This document shows, piece by piece, positions 1-8,143 of a stretch of DNA of 28,121 nt. Position 1 is the stretch's first letter, and every line of letters starts with the position of its first letter. Below the pieces are notes generated by a model. That model did not search any database and was not told the DNA's origin. It was given only the letters and a program-made list of their open reading frames with translations. Origin of the DNA: Lachnospiraceae bacterium (GTDB lineage Bacteria; Bacillota; Clostridia; Lachnospirales; Lachnospiraceae); NCBI GenBank assembly GCA_004556655.1, contig SFGF01000048.1, positions 1 to 28,121 of the forward strand. The letters are read 5' to 3'. A program made the position numbers and the translations under genes.

Positions 1-97
1 GGAACAGGATTCCTTATATTTTGGGTGTTTTTTGAAAGTTGTGTATATTCAATACAACAGATTTAGCGTTTTGTGGATAAGACTGCGGAAACTCAAG
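1..97. repeat. Left copy of a 97-bp inverted repeat, probable insertion-sequence end
   Basis: Bases 1-97 match the reverse complement of 28023-28119 with no gaps and 7 mismatches (about 93% identity). Similarity stops sharply after ACTCAAG at 97, and the sequence beyond it differs from that beyond the other copy. The right copy interrupts a metN-like gene, so the shared sequence is best read as the end of a transposable element lying outside the window. No transposase is visible and I do not recognise the family. Confidence 0.75.
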
Positions 98-107
98 AAC
101 CTTTTTC

Positions 108-136
108 TTGAAATGTACACGTCTATCCTTTATAAT
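108..136 (+). promoter_or_regulatory. Sigma-A promoter of the purine permease
   Basis: TTGAAA at 108-113 and TATAAT at 131-136 are separated by 17 bp, a near-consensus housekeeping promoter. It begins only 11 bp after the end of the left repeat. The leader from there to the start codon at 174 is under 40 nt, too short for a purine riboswitch. Confidence 0.75.
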
Positions 137-173
137 TAATGGACATAAAAAGACAAAAGAAGGAGATAGTAGT

Positions 174-1565
174 ATGAAAAAGGAAGAAGTGTATTCAAGT
201 CCTTACGAATTTGAAGGTCGTATTCCTTTGAAACAGGCAATTCCGATGGGACTTCAGCATGTGCTTGCCATGTTTGTGGGAAATCTGACACCGATTCTGA
301 TCATCAGCGGTGTATGTGGAATTGCGGCAGGTTCCGAATTGCAGATCACGCTATTGCAGAATGCAATGTTGATTGCCGGTATTGTTACTCTGGTACAGCT
401 TTTTGCGATTGGACCCTGTGGAGGAAAAGTCCCGATTATTATGGGTACCAGTTCCGGATTTATCGGAGTGTGCAATTCCGTAGCCGGTGTTCTGGGTGGT
501 GGTTTGTTATCGTATGGAGCGATTATGGGGGCATCCATCATAGGAGGACTTTTTGAAGCCGTTCTTGGTTTTTTGATTAAGCCGCTTCGTAAGTTTTTCC
601 CGCCGGTTGTTACAGGAACAGTTGTATTATCCATTGGTTTGTCACTGATCAGTGTGGGAATCAGTTCTTTTGGAGGCGGAAGCAGCGCAAGCGATTATGG
701 CTCCTGGGAAAATCTGTTTTTGGGCACGTTGGTTCTCGTTGTGATTCTGGTATTAAAGCATTGCACAAAAGGAATTACATCTACAGCATCGATTCTGTTC
801 GGTATCATTGTAGGATATATTGCTTCCATGATCATGGGACTTGTATTGGATCCGGCCGGTGTGACGGCAGAGGGTGTGGAATATACAAAAGCGTGGGTGC
901 TGAACTGGGATAAAGTGGCAGTAGCTCCCTGGTTTGCAGTACCGAAGCTTATGCCGGTAAAGATTGTATTTGATCTGCGGGCGATTCTGCCGATATTGAT
1001 CATGTTTATTGTTACTGCTGTTGAGACGGTGGGCGATATTTCTGGAGTAATGGAAGGTGGTATGACCAGAGAAGCGACAGACAAAGAGCTCTCAGGCGGA
1101 GTGGTTTGCGACGGACTTGGTTCTTCATTCGCAGCATTATTTGGAGTACTCCCCAATACTTCTTTTTCTCAGAATGTAGGTCTGGTAACCATGACAAAGG
1201 TTGTAAATCGGTTTGCACTGGCTGTTGGCGGTGTTTTCCTTATCATCTGTGGTCTGTTCCCGAAGGTTGGAGCATTGATTTCCATCATGCCTCAGTCGGT
1301 ACTGGGCGGCGCGGCAGTCATGATGTTTTCCTCCATTGTTGTAAGTGGTATTCAGCTGATTACCAAAAATCCGATGACTGCCAGAAATATTTCCATTGTT
1401 TCGGTTGCCTTGGGACTTGGTTATGGAATCGGAGCAAATACAGCGATTCTGGCAGCACTTCCGCAGACGATTCAGTTGATTTTTGGCGGTTCAGGAATTG
1501 TTCCGGCAGCAGTTGTAGCGATTCTTTTAAATATTGTACTGCCTAAGGATGAAGCCGCAGAGTAA
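174..1565 (+). CDS. NCS2-family purine (xanthine/urate type) permease
   Basis: This 463-residue polytopic membrane protein of the nucleobase:cation symporter-2 family probably imports a purine such as xanthine, urate or hypoxanthine. Visible signatures are GLQHVLAMF at residues 27-34 in the first helix, IMGTSSGFIG near 89-98, ETVGDISG from E284 (equivalent to the essential Glu of XanQ), and PNTSFSQNVG at about 327-336 with Q333-N334, typical of the xanthine/urate branch rather than uracil permeases. About 12-14 hydrophobic segments are present and the length is normal. The ATG at 174 follows AAGGAG with good spacing; an upstream in-frame TTG at 108 lies inside the -35 box and is rejected. Being followed by a molybdenum hydroxylase cluster and xpt supports a purine substrate. 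The exact substrate cannot be read from sequence. Confidence 0.9.
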   Translation: MKKEEVYSSPYEFEGRIPLKQAIPMGLQHVLAMFVGNLTPILIISGVCGIAAGSELQITLLQNAMLIAGIVTLVQLFAIGPCGGKVPIIMGTSSGFIGVCNSVAGVLGGGLLSYGAIMGASIIGGLFEAVLGFLIKPLRKFFPPVVTGTVVLSIGLSLISVGISSFGGGSSASDYGSWENLFLGTLVLVVILVLKHCTKGITSTASILFGIIVGYIASMIMGLVLDPAGVTAEGVEYTKAWVLNWDKVAVAPWFAVPKLMPVKIVFDLRAILPILIMFIVTAVETVGDISGVMEGGMTREATDKELSGGVVCDGLGSSFAALFGVLPNTSFSQNVGLVTMTKVVNRFALAVGGVFLIICGLFPKVGALISIMPQSVLGGAAVMMFSSIVVSGIQLITKNPMTARNISIVSVALGLGYGIGANTAILAALPQTIQLIFGGSGIVPAAVVAILLNIVLPKDEAAE

Positions 1566-1578
1566 AAGTAGATATGAG

Positions 1579-1612
1579 AAAAAAGTGTTGGTGTTTTCAC
1601 TGACACTTTTTT
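1579..1612 (+). terminator. Rho-independent terminator after the permease
   Basis: Bases 1579-1593 pair with 1598-1612 over about 15 bp (two G-U pairs) around a TTTT loop, and the 3' arm ends in six T. It lies 14 bp after the stop codon, so the permease may be a separate transcript or partial read-through may feed the selenium genes. Confidence 0.8.
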
Positions 1613-1650
1613 ATATCATAGGAAAATGCGAAGCACTTTCTTATGATATA
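1612..1650. repeat. 18-bp-arm inverted repeat ahead of the selenium gene cluster
   Basis: Bases 1612-1629 are complementary to 1633-1650 except for one G-U and one A-C position, with a 3-nt GAA loop. It directly abuts the preceding terminator and is followed by a smaller CCCTC/GAGGG hairpin at about 1655-1670. It could be a second terminator, an operator or a leader structure for the next operon. An AT-rich TGATATAAA at 1644-1652 resembles an extended -10 element but has no good -35. Confidence 0.55.
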
Positions 1651-1701
1651 AAAACCCTCCGGAGAGAGGGTACACACTTTGTTTTAGAGGGAAAATAGTG
1701 T

Positions 1702-1938
1702 ATGATAAAGAAAGAAGAAAAAGTGGTTATTACGTTTTACACAACGACGGATGCTATGGCTATGGAACAGGTGTGTAAAGAAGAAAATGCAGATGGACGT
1801 TTGATCCCCGTCCCCCGAACCATAACAGCAGGATGTGGACTGGCATGGTGTGGGAAACCGGAAAAGGAAAGGGAATTAAAAGAAATCATGCAGAAAAATG
1901 GGATTACCTGGCAGGGTATCTACAAATGCATGGTTTGA
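1702..1938 (+). CDS. DUF3343 putative Se/S carrier-like protein
   Basis: A 78-residue protein of the DUF3343 (Se/S carrier-like) type. Family members are small, carry one or two conserved cysteines and co-occur with selenium genes; a role in passing sulfur or selenium between enzymes is proposed but not proven to my knowledge. Here the likely functional segment is AGCGLAWCG at residues 43-51, with Cys45 and Cys50. An AGAGGGA ribosome binding site precedes the ATG. It stands first in the selenium block, 19 bp before a cysteine desulfurase-like gene, which fits delivery of selenium mobilised by that enzyme. Confidence 0.75.
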   Translation: MIKKEEKVVITFYTTTDAMAMEQVCKEENADGRLIPVPRTITAGCGLAWCGKPEKERELKEIMQKNGITWQGIYKCMV

Positions 1939-1957
1939 AAACGATTGGTGAGCGAGT

Positions 1958-3091
1958 ATGATTTATCTGGATAATGCAGCAACAACTATAAAAAAACCGG
2001 AAACGGTTGTGAAAGCAGTGACCAAAGCTTTGTGTATGCTGGGAAATTCAGGGCGGGGAGCTTATGGCTGCTCTCTCGATGCTTCCCGTGTGATATATGA
2101 AACAAGAAAAGTTCTTGCAGAATTCTTTCATGCGGAAAATCCCAGACAGATCGCATTTACTGCCAATGCCACAGAAAGTCTGAATATTGCAATCAAAGGG
2201 ATTTTGAATCCAGGGGATCATGTGATCACAACAGAACTGGAACATAATTCTGTTCTCCGTCCTCTTTATGAAATGGAGGAAAAAGGGGCGGAGCTGACAA
2301 TCATAAAAAGTGACGACCAGGGAAGAATACGTTATCAGGAGATAGAAGACAATTTAAGGAAAAATACAAGGGCTATCGTTTGTACCCACGGTTCCAATCT
2401 CACAGGCAATCTGGTAGATATTACGCAGATTGGTAAAATTGCCCGGGAACATGGAGTGTTATTTGTGGTGGATGCTTCCCAGACGGCAGGTGTATTTCCT
2501 ATTGATGTACGCAAAATGCAGATTGATATTTTGTGCTTTACCGGTCATAAAAGTCTTTTGGGCCCTCAGGGAACGGGAGGACTTTATGTAAGGGAAGGTG
2601 TCAGTGTAAGACCTCTTCTCTCCGGTGGAAGCGGGGTGCAAAGTTACAGAAAAAAACATCCGGAGGAGATGCCGACAGTTTTGGAAGCAGGGACTCTGAA
2701 TGCTCATGGACTTGCCGGTCTTTGTGCTGCGGTAAATTATATTCGAGAGACGGGGATGGATGTCATACGACGGAAAGAACAGGAATTGATGTGGGAATTT
2801 TATAACCAGGTCAGAAAGATAGAAGGCATAAAAATATATGGCGATTTTTCTTCGACAGAACGATGTCCGATGGTTTCCCTTAATATCAGAGAGTATGATT
2901 CCGGGGATGTGAGCGACACTTTGTTTACAGATTATGGGATTGCTACCCGGTCGGGAGCCCATTGTGCACCACTGATGCATCAGGCATTGGGAACAGTGGA
3001 ACAGGGTGCCGTGCGTTTCAGCTTTTCACATTATAACAATTCGGATGAAGTGAAACAAACAGTCGATGCCCTGAGAGAATTGGCGTTATAA
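1958..3091 (+). CDS. Cysteine desulfurase/selenocysteine lyase-like PLP enzyme
   Basis: A 377-residue class V aminotransferase-fold enzyme of the SufS/CsdB type. The Schiff-base lysine is K198 in FTGHKSLLGPQG, D172 (VVDASQ) would bind the pyridine nitrogen, and the persulfide/selenopersulfide-forming cysteine is C336 in RSGAHCAPL. Members of this subfamily commonly accompany selD, yedF and yqeB in SDMH loci, so the likely job is releasing selenium (from selenocysteine or as a persulfide-type relay) for SelD. Using cysteine as a general desulfurase cannot be excluded. Length is normal. The start has only a weak GGTGAGCGAG ribosome site, consistent with coupling to the gene 19 bp upstream. Confidence 0.85.
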   Translation: MIYLDNAATTIKKPETVVKAVTKALCMLGNSGRGAYGCSLDASRVIYETRKVLAEFFHAENPRQIAFTANATESLNIAIKGILNPGDHVITTELEHNSVLRPLYEMEEKGAELTIIKSDDQGRIRYQEIEDNLRKNTRAIVCTHGSNLTGNLVDITQIGKIAREHGVLFVVDASQTAGVFPIDVRKMQIDILCFTGHKSLLGPQGTGGLYVREGVSVRPLLSGGSGVQSYRKKHPEEMPTVLEAGTLNAHGLAGLCAAVNYIRETGMDVIRRKEQELMWEFYNQVRKIEGIKIYGDFSSTERCPMVSLNIREYDSGDVSDTLFTDYGIATRSGAHCAPLMHQALGTVEQGAVRFSFSHYNNSDEVKQTVDALRELAL

Positions 3092-3115
3092 AGAAATAAG
3101 GAGGATGTAAGGAGT

Positions 3116-3742
3116 ATGGAAAAAGCAGTTGATGCAAGAGGAATGGCGTGTCCTCTGCCGGTAGTAAATGCAAAGAAAGCAGCAGAAGAAATGCATGCAG
3201 GGGATGTCCTGACTGTGCTGGTAGATAATGAGATTGCTGTACAGAATCTTCAGAAGTTTGCAAACCATAAAGGATATCAGGTATCCGGTGAAAAACTTGC
3301 GGAAAATGAATATGCAGTGAAAATGCAGATCACTTCCGGGGAAATGCAGCCTGCGCAGGAGGCAGATGAAAAAGAGGAGATCAGCTGTACTCTGGACACA
3401 AAAAAGAAAGGTATGGTTGTAGTATTGTCCGCGAATGTGATGGGAACCGGAGAAGAAAAACTGGGGAAAGCTTTAATGAAAGCTTTCGTGTTTGCCCTGA
3501 CCAGACAGGATGTGCTTCCTGAGACAATTCTCTGCTACAATACCGGTGCTTATCTGACCTGTGAGGGAGCGGATACGCTGGAAGATCTGAAAAGTCTGGA
3601 AGCAGAAGGAGTTAATATTATGACCTGCGGAACTTGTCTCGATTTTTATGAAATGAAAGAAAAACTTGCGGTTGGTTCTGTGACAAATATGTATGAAATT
3701 GTAGAAACGATGGAAAATGCCGGAAAACTGATTCGTCCATAG
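3116..3742 (+). CDS. yedF: Selenium metabolism protein YedF (TusA-DsrE fusion)
   Basis: A 208-residue two-domain protein. Residues 1 to about 70 form a TusA/SirA-like sulfur-transfer domain with the CPxP motif ACPLP (Cys12). Residues about 97-208 form a DsrE-like domain containing VVLSANVMGTGEEKLG and MTCGTCLDFY. This architecture matches the selenium metabolism protein YedF family, which tracks with SelD across genomes; a selenium carrier role is inferred, not demonstrated here. The probable ribosome site is AAGGAGG at 3098-3104; a second GGAG at 3111 is too close to the ATG. It sits between the PLP selenium-mobilising enzyme and selD. Confidence 0.9.
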   Translation: MEKAVDARGMACPLPVVNAKKAAEEMHAGDVLTVLVDNEIAVQNLQKFANHKGYQVSGEKLAENEYAVKMQITSGEMQPAQEADEKEEISCTLDTKKKGMVVVLSANVMGTGEEKLGKALMKAFVFALTRQDVLPETILCYNTGAYLTCEGADTLEDLKSLEAEGVNIMTCGTCLDFYEMKEKLAVGSVTNMYEIVETMENAGKLIRP

Positions 3743-3752
3743 AGGATTAAAA

Positions 3753-4790
3753 ATGGAAACAGATGTAAAATTAACAAAACTTGCAAAATGTGCCGGATGC
3801 GGTGCCAAGGTGGGAGCAGGTACCCTGGTGCACTTGCTGGAAGGAATGAAAACCCATCAAGATGAAAGACTGATCGTCGGGTATGACAAAAGTGATGATG
3901 CCAGTGTTTTCGTGATCGATGAAAATACAGCGCTGATCCAGACAACAGATTTTTTTCCACCCATTGTGGATGATCCGTATCTTTATGGGAAAATAGCAGC
4001 CACCAATGCATTTAGTGATGTTTACGCCATGGGTGGGGAACCGAAGCTGGCATTGAATGTTATGTGTGTTTCAGAAAAAATGAATCAGGATACGATTCAG
4101 CAGATTTTAAGGGGCGGATATGATGCGGCGTATGAAGCAGGCGCGATCATCACCGGAGGACATACCATACAGGGAGCGGAACCAATCTATGGACTGGCGG
4201 TAAGTGGATTTGTTCATCCGGAAAAAGTCTGGACAAACAGTAACGCAAAGCCCGGAGATGCTTTGATCCTTACTAAGCCTTTGGGTGTGGGGATCCTGAC
4301 TACAGGGATCAAAGCAGATATGGTGGAACCAAAGGTGAGAGAACGGGTCTATCAACAGATGGCGACTTTGAATAAAGATGCCAGAAATGTCCTGGTAAAC
4401 TATCCGGTACACAGCTGTACGGATGTCACTGGCTTTTCACTGCTGGGTCATGGATTTGAGATGGCACAGGGAAGTGGATGTACCCTTCATTTTCAGGTAG
4501 ATGCGGTTCCTTATCATAAAGAAGCTTATGAACTGGCCTCTATGGGACTGGTTCCGGCGGGTGCCTATCGGAATCGGGATTATGCGGAAAGCTCGGTTAA
4601 AGTATGCAGTGACATCAGCTGTGCAATGCAGGATATTCTTTATGATCCCCAGACAAGCGGAGGATTCCTGGCGGCGCTTCCAAGAAAAGAAGCACAGGTA
4701 TGTCTGTCAGAACTTCGAGAATACTTCCCACAGGCTGCAATTGTGGGATATGTGACAGAAAAGGAGGACTTCTGGATTTGTCTGGAATAA
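3753..4790 (+). CDS. selD: Selenophosphate synthetase SelD
   Basis: This 345-residue enzyme makes selenophosphate from selenide and ATP. The catalytic pair of the family is present as Cys16 and Lys19 in CAGCGAKVG (E. coli Cys17/Lys20). The Cys codon is TGC, so this is the cysteine form and not a selenoprotein. Further family signatures are DDASVF, QTTDFFPPIVDDPY, AATNAFSDVYAMGG, ITGGHTIQG, TDVTGFSLLGHG and DPQTSGGFL. It lies 10 bp after yedF and directly before yqeB. No selA, selB or tRNA-Sec is in this window, so the selenophosphate may mainly serve the labile selenium cofactor of the hydroxylase; the rest of the genome would have to be checked. Confidence 0.97.
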   Translation: METDVKLTKLAKCAGCGAKVGAGTLVHLLEGMKTHQDERLIVGYDKSDDASVFVIDENTALIQTTDFFPPIVDDPYLYGKIAATNAFSDVYAMGGEPKLALNVMCVSEKMNQDTIQQILRGGYDAAYEAGAIITGGHTIQGAEPIYGLAVSGFVHPEKVWTNSNAKPGDALILTKPLGVGILTTGIKADMVEPKVRERVYQQMATLNKDARNVLVNYPVHSCTDVTGFSLLGHGFEMAQGSGCTLHFQVDAVPYHKEAYELASMGLVPAGAYRNRDYAESSVKVCSDISCAMQDILYDPQTSGGFLAALPRKEAQVCLSELREYFPQAAIVGYVTEKEDFWICLE

Positions 4791-4795
4791 AAAAT

Positions 4796-5620
4796 ATGGA
4801 AAATCTGGTTATTGTAAGAGGCGGCGGGGATATTGCCACAGGAACGATTAATCGTTTATATCAGTGTGGGTTTAAAGTGCTTGTGCTTGAAGTCGCTGCT
4901 CCCTCAGCTATAAGGAGAAATGTGGCATTTTCGGAAGCGGTTTATCAGGGAGAACAGAAAGTGGAAGATGTGACCTGCTTTCTGGCAGAAAATATTGAAG
5001 ATGCTGTTACTATGCTAAATGAGGGAAAACTGGTGATGTTGGTTGACCCTGAAGGTGCAAGTATTCGGAAATTACAGCCCATGGCAGTTGTTGATGCAAT
5101 TCTGGCAAAGAAAAATCTTGGCACAAATAAAGGCATGGCAGATATTACAGTAGCATTGGGCCCGGGATTTGAAGCCGGAAAAGATGTGGATGCTGTGATT
5201 GAGACTAAGCGCGGACATTCTCTGGGGAGAGTGATTTATCAGGGACAGGCGATAAAAAATACGGGGATTCCCGGGATGATCGGAGGCTATACAAAAGAGC
5301 GGGTGATTCATAGTCCGGCAGAAGGAAAACTGAGAAATGTAAAAAAAATTACCGATATCGTGAAACAGGGTGATATCATAGCAAGGATTGAAACCGGTGA
5401 GAAAAGTATTCCCGTAGAAGCAACGATTGACGGTTTACTTCGCGGACTGATTCGGGATGGCTACCCTGTGACAAAGGGATTTAAAATTGCGGATATTGAT
5501 CCGAGGATAGATGAGTATGATAATTGTTTTACAATCTCGGACAAAGCCAGATGCATTGCAGGAGGTGTACTGGAAGCAATTTTGCACCTGTATTTGAAAA
5601 AAGGAATGAAAAATGATTAG
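4796..5620 (+). CDS. yqeB: YqeB, selenium-dependent molybdenum hydroxylase maturation protein
   Basis: A 274-residue protein of the YqeB (EF2563) family, a genomic marker of SDMH that is thought to act in making or inserting the selenium-containing molybdenum cofactor. Evidence is the N-terminal Rossmann-like VIVRGGGDIATGTINRL, then VDPEGASIRKLQP, ITVALGPGF, GHSLGRVIYQG and the C-terminal DPRIDEYDNCFTISDKARC segment. The start is uncertain: ATG 4796 gives the expected N-terminus but lacks a good ribosome site, whereas an in-frame TTG at 4778, overlapping the end of selD, has AAGGAGGA at 4761-4768 ideally placed and would add six residues. The 3' end overlaps the next gene by 8 nt, indicating translational coupling. 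Confidence 0.9.
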   Translation: MENLVIVRGGGDIATGTINRLYQCGFKVLVLEVAAPSAIRRNVAFSEAVYQGEQKVEDVTCFLAENIEDAVTMLNEGKLVMLVDPEGASIRKLQPMAVVDAILAKKNLGTNKGMADITVALGPGFEAGKDVDAVIETKRGHSLGRVIYQGQAIKNTGIPGMIGGYTKERVIHSPAEGKLRNVKKITDIVKQGDIIARIETGEKSIPVEATIDGLLRGLIRDGYPVTKGFKIADIDPRIDEYDNCFTISDKARCIAGGVLEAILHLYLKKGMKND

Positions 5621-7001
5621 AGCATTTGTAGGAGCGGGTGGAAAGACCACATGGATCCGGCGATATGCGGAAAAATATCTGGCTCAGGGAAAAAAGGTTT
5701 TTGTGACGACCTCGACGCATATGTATGTGGAAAATGATACACTTTTGACGGATAATGCGGATGAGATTATCGAACATCTGGAGAGCAGACATTATGTGAT
5801 GGCGGGAATCAGAGAAGGAGAAAAAATCAGAGCCTTATCTCTAAATACGTATGAAAAGGTGTGTCGGCATGCCGACGAGGTGCTGATTGAAGCAGATGGT
5901 TCCAGACATTTGCCGCTGAAATATCCAAATGCAGAGGAGCCGGTGATCTATGATAATGTAGACGAAATCATTATTGTCTGTGGTATGCATGCTCTGCATC
6001 AAAAGGCGGCGAAAGCAATCCATCGTTTTGAGTTGGCAGAGAAATGTTTGGAGATAGGTAATGACGTAGAACTAGAGCCCATACACATACAAACATTGAT
6101 TAGGAAAGGATACGTGGAGACATTGAGAGAAAAATATCCAGAGAAAAATATTACAATAAAGCCAAACGGCAGTCGTACTTTATATCAGCGGGCGGTGGCC
6201 GGTCTTTTGGAAGCAGAAATGGATGTTGCGTTGATTAAGGAAGAATGGTTTATCGCTCAGCCGGAACTGATCATTTGCGGTGCCGGTCACATTTCCAGCG
6301 ATCTGGTAAAAATGGCATCTTGCCTGGATTTTTATATAAGAGTAATTGATGACCGGGAGGAATTTGCCAATCGGGAAAGATTTCCACTGGCAGATGAAGT
6401 GATTTGCGATTCGTTTGATCATCTGGAACGCTACCTGAAACCGAATGCGTATTATGTAGTTGTCACTCGTGGTCATAAAGATGATTTTATCTGTGTGAAA
6501 ACTATTTTGTCATCTTCATATCAGTATCTGGGTATGATCGGAAGTAAAATAAAAGTGAAAAAGACCTTTGAGATGCTGCGTCAGGAGGGAATAACGGAGA
6601 ACCAGATTCAGTCGGTCCACGCACCGATCGGATTGGATATCAAGGCAATTACTCCTGCGGAGATAGCAGTCAGTATTCTTGCTCAGATTATACAGGAAAA
6701 GAATAGCAGAAATTCCTCATCGGTATCGAAAGAACTTCTTGATGCGCAGGAACATGGAATTCTGTGCATTATCATTGAAAAAACAGGTTCCGCACCGAGA
6801 GGGGTGGGGAGTATGATGTTTGTAAATGATCAGATCGTGATAGATACCATCGGAGGCGGGGCGATAGAATTTGCCGTGATTGAGGAGGCAAGAAGAAACC
6901 CGAAAGCCATGATCAGAGAATATCAGCTGGATACTAAAAAAAGCAGAGAATTAGGGATGATATGCGGGGGAAGCAATAAAGTGCTTTTTATTCCGATTTA
7001 G
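5613..7001 (+). CDS. YqeC fused to an XdhC with reversed domain order
   Basis: A 462-residue, three-part SDMH maturation protein. Residues 1 to about 205 match YqeC, with an N-terminal nucleotide-binding loop VGAGGKTT (6-13) and VLIEADGSRHLPLK (90-103). Residues about 215-355 are the Rossmann domain of XdhC (PELIICGAGHIS, VVTRGHKDD, YLGMIGSKIK, APIGLDIKAITPAEIAVSI). Residues about 368-462 are the XdhC/CoxI domain (GSAPRGVGSMM 392-402, TIGGGAIEF 412-420, GMICGGSNKVLF 448-459). Canonical XdhC has CoxI first and Rossmann second, so this is a permuted order. XdhC proteins bind and sulfurate molybdenum cofactor for insertion; here the equivalent step may involve selenium. The start overlaps the end of yqeB and has AAGGAA upstream. 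No frameshift is visible at the domain joins. Confidence 0.88.
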   Translation: MIRAFVGAGGKTTWIRRYAEKYLAQGKKVFVTTSTHMYVENDTLLTDNADEIIEHLESRHYVMAGIREGEKIRALSLNTYEKVCRHADEVLIEADGSRHLPLKYPNAEEPVIYDNVDEIIIVCGMHALHQKAAKAIHRFELAEKCLEIGNDVELEPIHIQTLIRKGYVETLREKYPEKNITIKPNGSRTLYQRAVAGLLEAEMDVALIKEEWFIAQPELIICGAGHISSDLVKMASCLDFYIRVIDDREEFANRERFPLADEVICDSFDHLERYLKPNAYYVVVTRGHKDDFICVKTILSSSYQYLGMIGSKIKVKKTFEMLRQEGITENQIQSVHAPIGLDIKAITPAEIAVSILAQIIQEKNSRNSSSVSKELLDAQEHGILCIIIEKTGSAPRGVGSMMFVNDQIVIDTIGGGAIEFAVIEEARRNPKAMIREYQLDTKKSRELGMICGGSNKVLFIPI

Positions 7002-7069
7002 TGAAGATGCTACGTAAGCAGTAGTTTTGTCAAATTCGGCGGGTGAATTATAAAGTGAGGTACAGTGAC

Positions 7070-8062
7070 ATGGCAGAAATGAAAAAAAGAGAATCACCCT
7101 CTATAGATGAGTGGCTGAGGGAGGCAAAAGAGGACCCGAGAGCAGCGGATGTGGGTATGTTTCTGGTGCATAATGGTACGGTACGTAAGACGGCAAAAGC
7201 TCTGGTACGTATGGGAGAAAAGGATGCGAAGGATGTTTCCGGCATGTTGTTTTCTTACGATGAAGAAAAAGTGCAGGCAGCTATTCGGGAGACCTACAGG
7301 ATGGAAGGGATACATTATATTCGTGTCTGGCTGAATTCAGGGGAATTGGAGGTCGGAGATGATATCATGTATGTACTTATTGGCGGTGATATACGGCCGC
7401 ATGTGATAGCCGGACTGGAGACTTTGGTGGGAAAAATCAAGTCTGAATGTGTGAAAGAGGAAGAAATATTTGTTTCCGGGAGGAAGAAAAGGATTGGCTG
7501 TGTGATTATGGCTTCGGGACTGTCAAAAAGGTTTGGACGTAACAAACTGCTGGCAGAGTTCCAGGGAAAAACCATGATTCAGAGAGTTCTGGATATCACG
7601 GGAGAAGACCTGTTTGAACGGCGTGTGGTGGTCACGAGAAGCGAAGAAGTAAGAGAAATATGTAGACAGCAGAATGTGGATGTGATTTTCCATGCATTGC
7701 CGGATCGAAATGATACGATACACCTCGGAATGGATGTAATGAAAGAAATGGATGGCTGTCTGTTCTGTCCTTGTGATCAGCCACTTTTACAGAAAGAAAG
7801 CCTCATGCGGATGCTTGATCGGTTTGAAAGAAAGGGGAAAGGAATATACAGACTTTCCTATGAAGAAAAGCAGGGGGCACCGATTCTGTTTGGAAAAGAA
7901 TATTTTCAGGAGCTTCTGGCACTTCCTTCCAAATGCGGTGGCTCTTATCTGGTGAAAAAATATCCGGATCAGGTGGAAAATGTATCTGCTTCAGATAAAA
8001 TAGAATTGTTTGATATCGATACTCAGGAGCAATATGAAGCAATGATACAGAAATACAGATAA
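7070..8062 (+). CDS. MoaE-like domain fused to MocA-like molybdopterin nucleotidyltransferase
   Basis: A 330-residue fusion. Residues about 10-135 resemble MoaE, the large subunit of molybdopterin synthase (GMFLVHNGTVRKTAK, RVWLNSGELEVGDDIMYV, IGGDIRPHV, then a Lys-rich KIKSECVKEEEI). Residues about 142-330 are a MobA/MocA-type NTP transferase, starting with IGCVIMASGLSKRFGRNKLL and including CPCDQPLL. MocA enzymes attach CMP to molybdopterin to give the MCD cofactor used by xanthine dehydrogenase-family hydroxylases, so the fusion would join two steps of cofactor synthesis. ATG 7070 is preferred because GTGAGG lies about 9 nt upstream; GTG 7043 and GTG 7055 are in-frame alternatives. The gene sits between the maturation genes and the enzyme subunits. 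Confidence 0.85.
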   Translation: MAEMKKRESPSIDEWLREAKEDPRAADVGMFLVHNGTVRKTAKALVRMGEKDAKDVSGMLFSYDEEKVQAAIRETYRMEGIHYIRVWLNSGELEVGDDIMYVLIGGDIRPHVIAGLETLVGKIKSECVKEEEIFVSGRKKRIGCVIMASGLSKRFGRNKLLAEFQGKTMIQRVLDITGEDLFERRVVVTRSEEVREICRQQNVDVIFHALPDRNDTIHLGMDVMKEMDGCLFCPCDQPLLQKESLMRMLDRFERKGKGIYRLSYEEKQGAPILFGKEYFQELLALPSKCGGSYLVKKYPDQVENVSASDKIELFDIDTQEQYEAMIQKYR

Positions 8063-8143
8063 TACCTATGGCTTTTTGAGGAGTTCTTTACTATAATGAA
8101 ATAAATATGATGTAAAACGCGAAATACGTGAAGGAGAGTTGCT

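Noticed and set aside
98..173. Purine riboswitch before the permease, as often found for xanthine permeases
   Set aside because: Too little space between the repeat end, the promoter and the start codon, and no matching conserved loops.
1106..1546. 146-residue open frame in another frame within the permease gene
   Set aside because: Shadow of the permease coding sequence; rich in Cys/Trp/Ser and with no homology I recognise.
3753..4790. SelD as a selenoprotein with an in-frame UGA
   Set aside because: The catalytic position is a TGC cysteine codon and the frame is open throughout.
8092..8097. TATAAT before the FAD subunit gene
   Set aside because: No acceptable -35 at 16-18 bp (TTGAGG is only 10 bp upstream). 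An internal promoter is possible but not supported.
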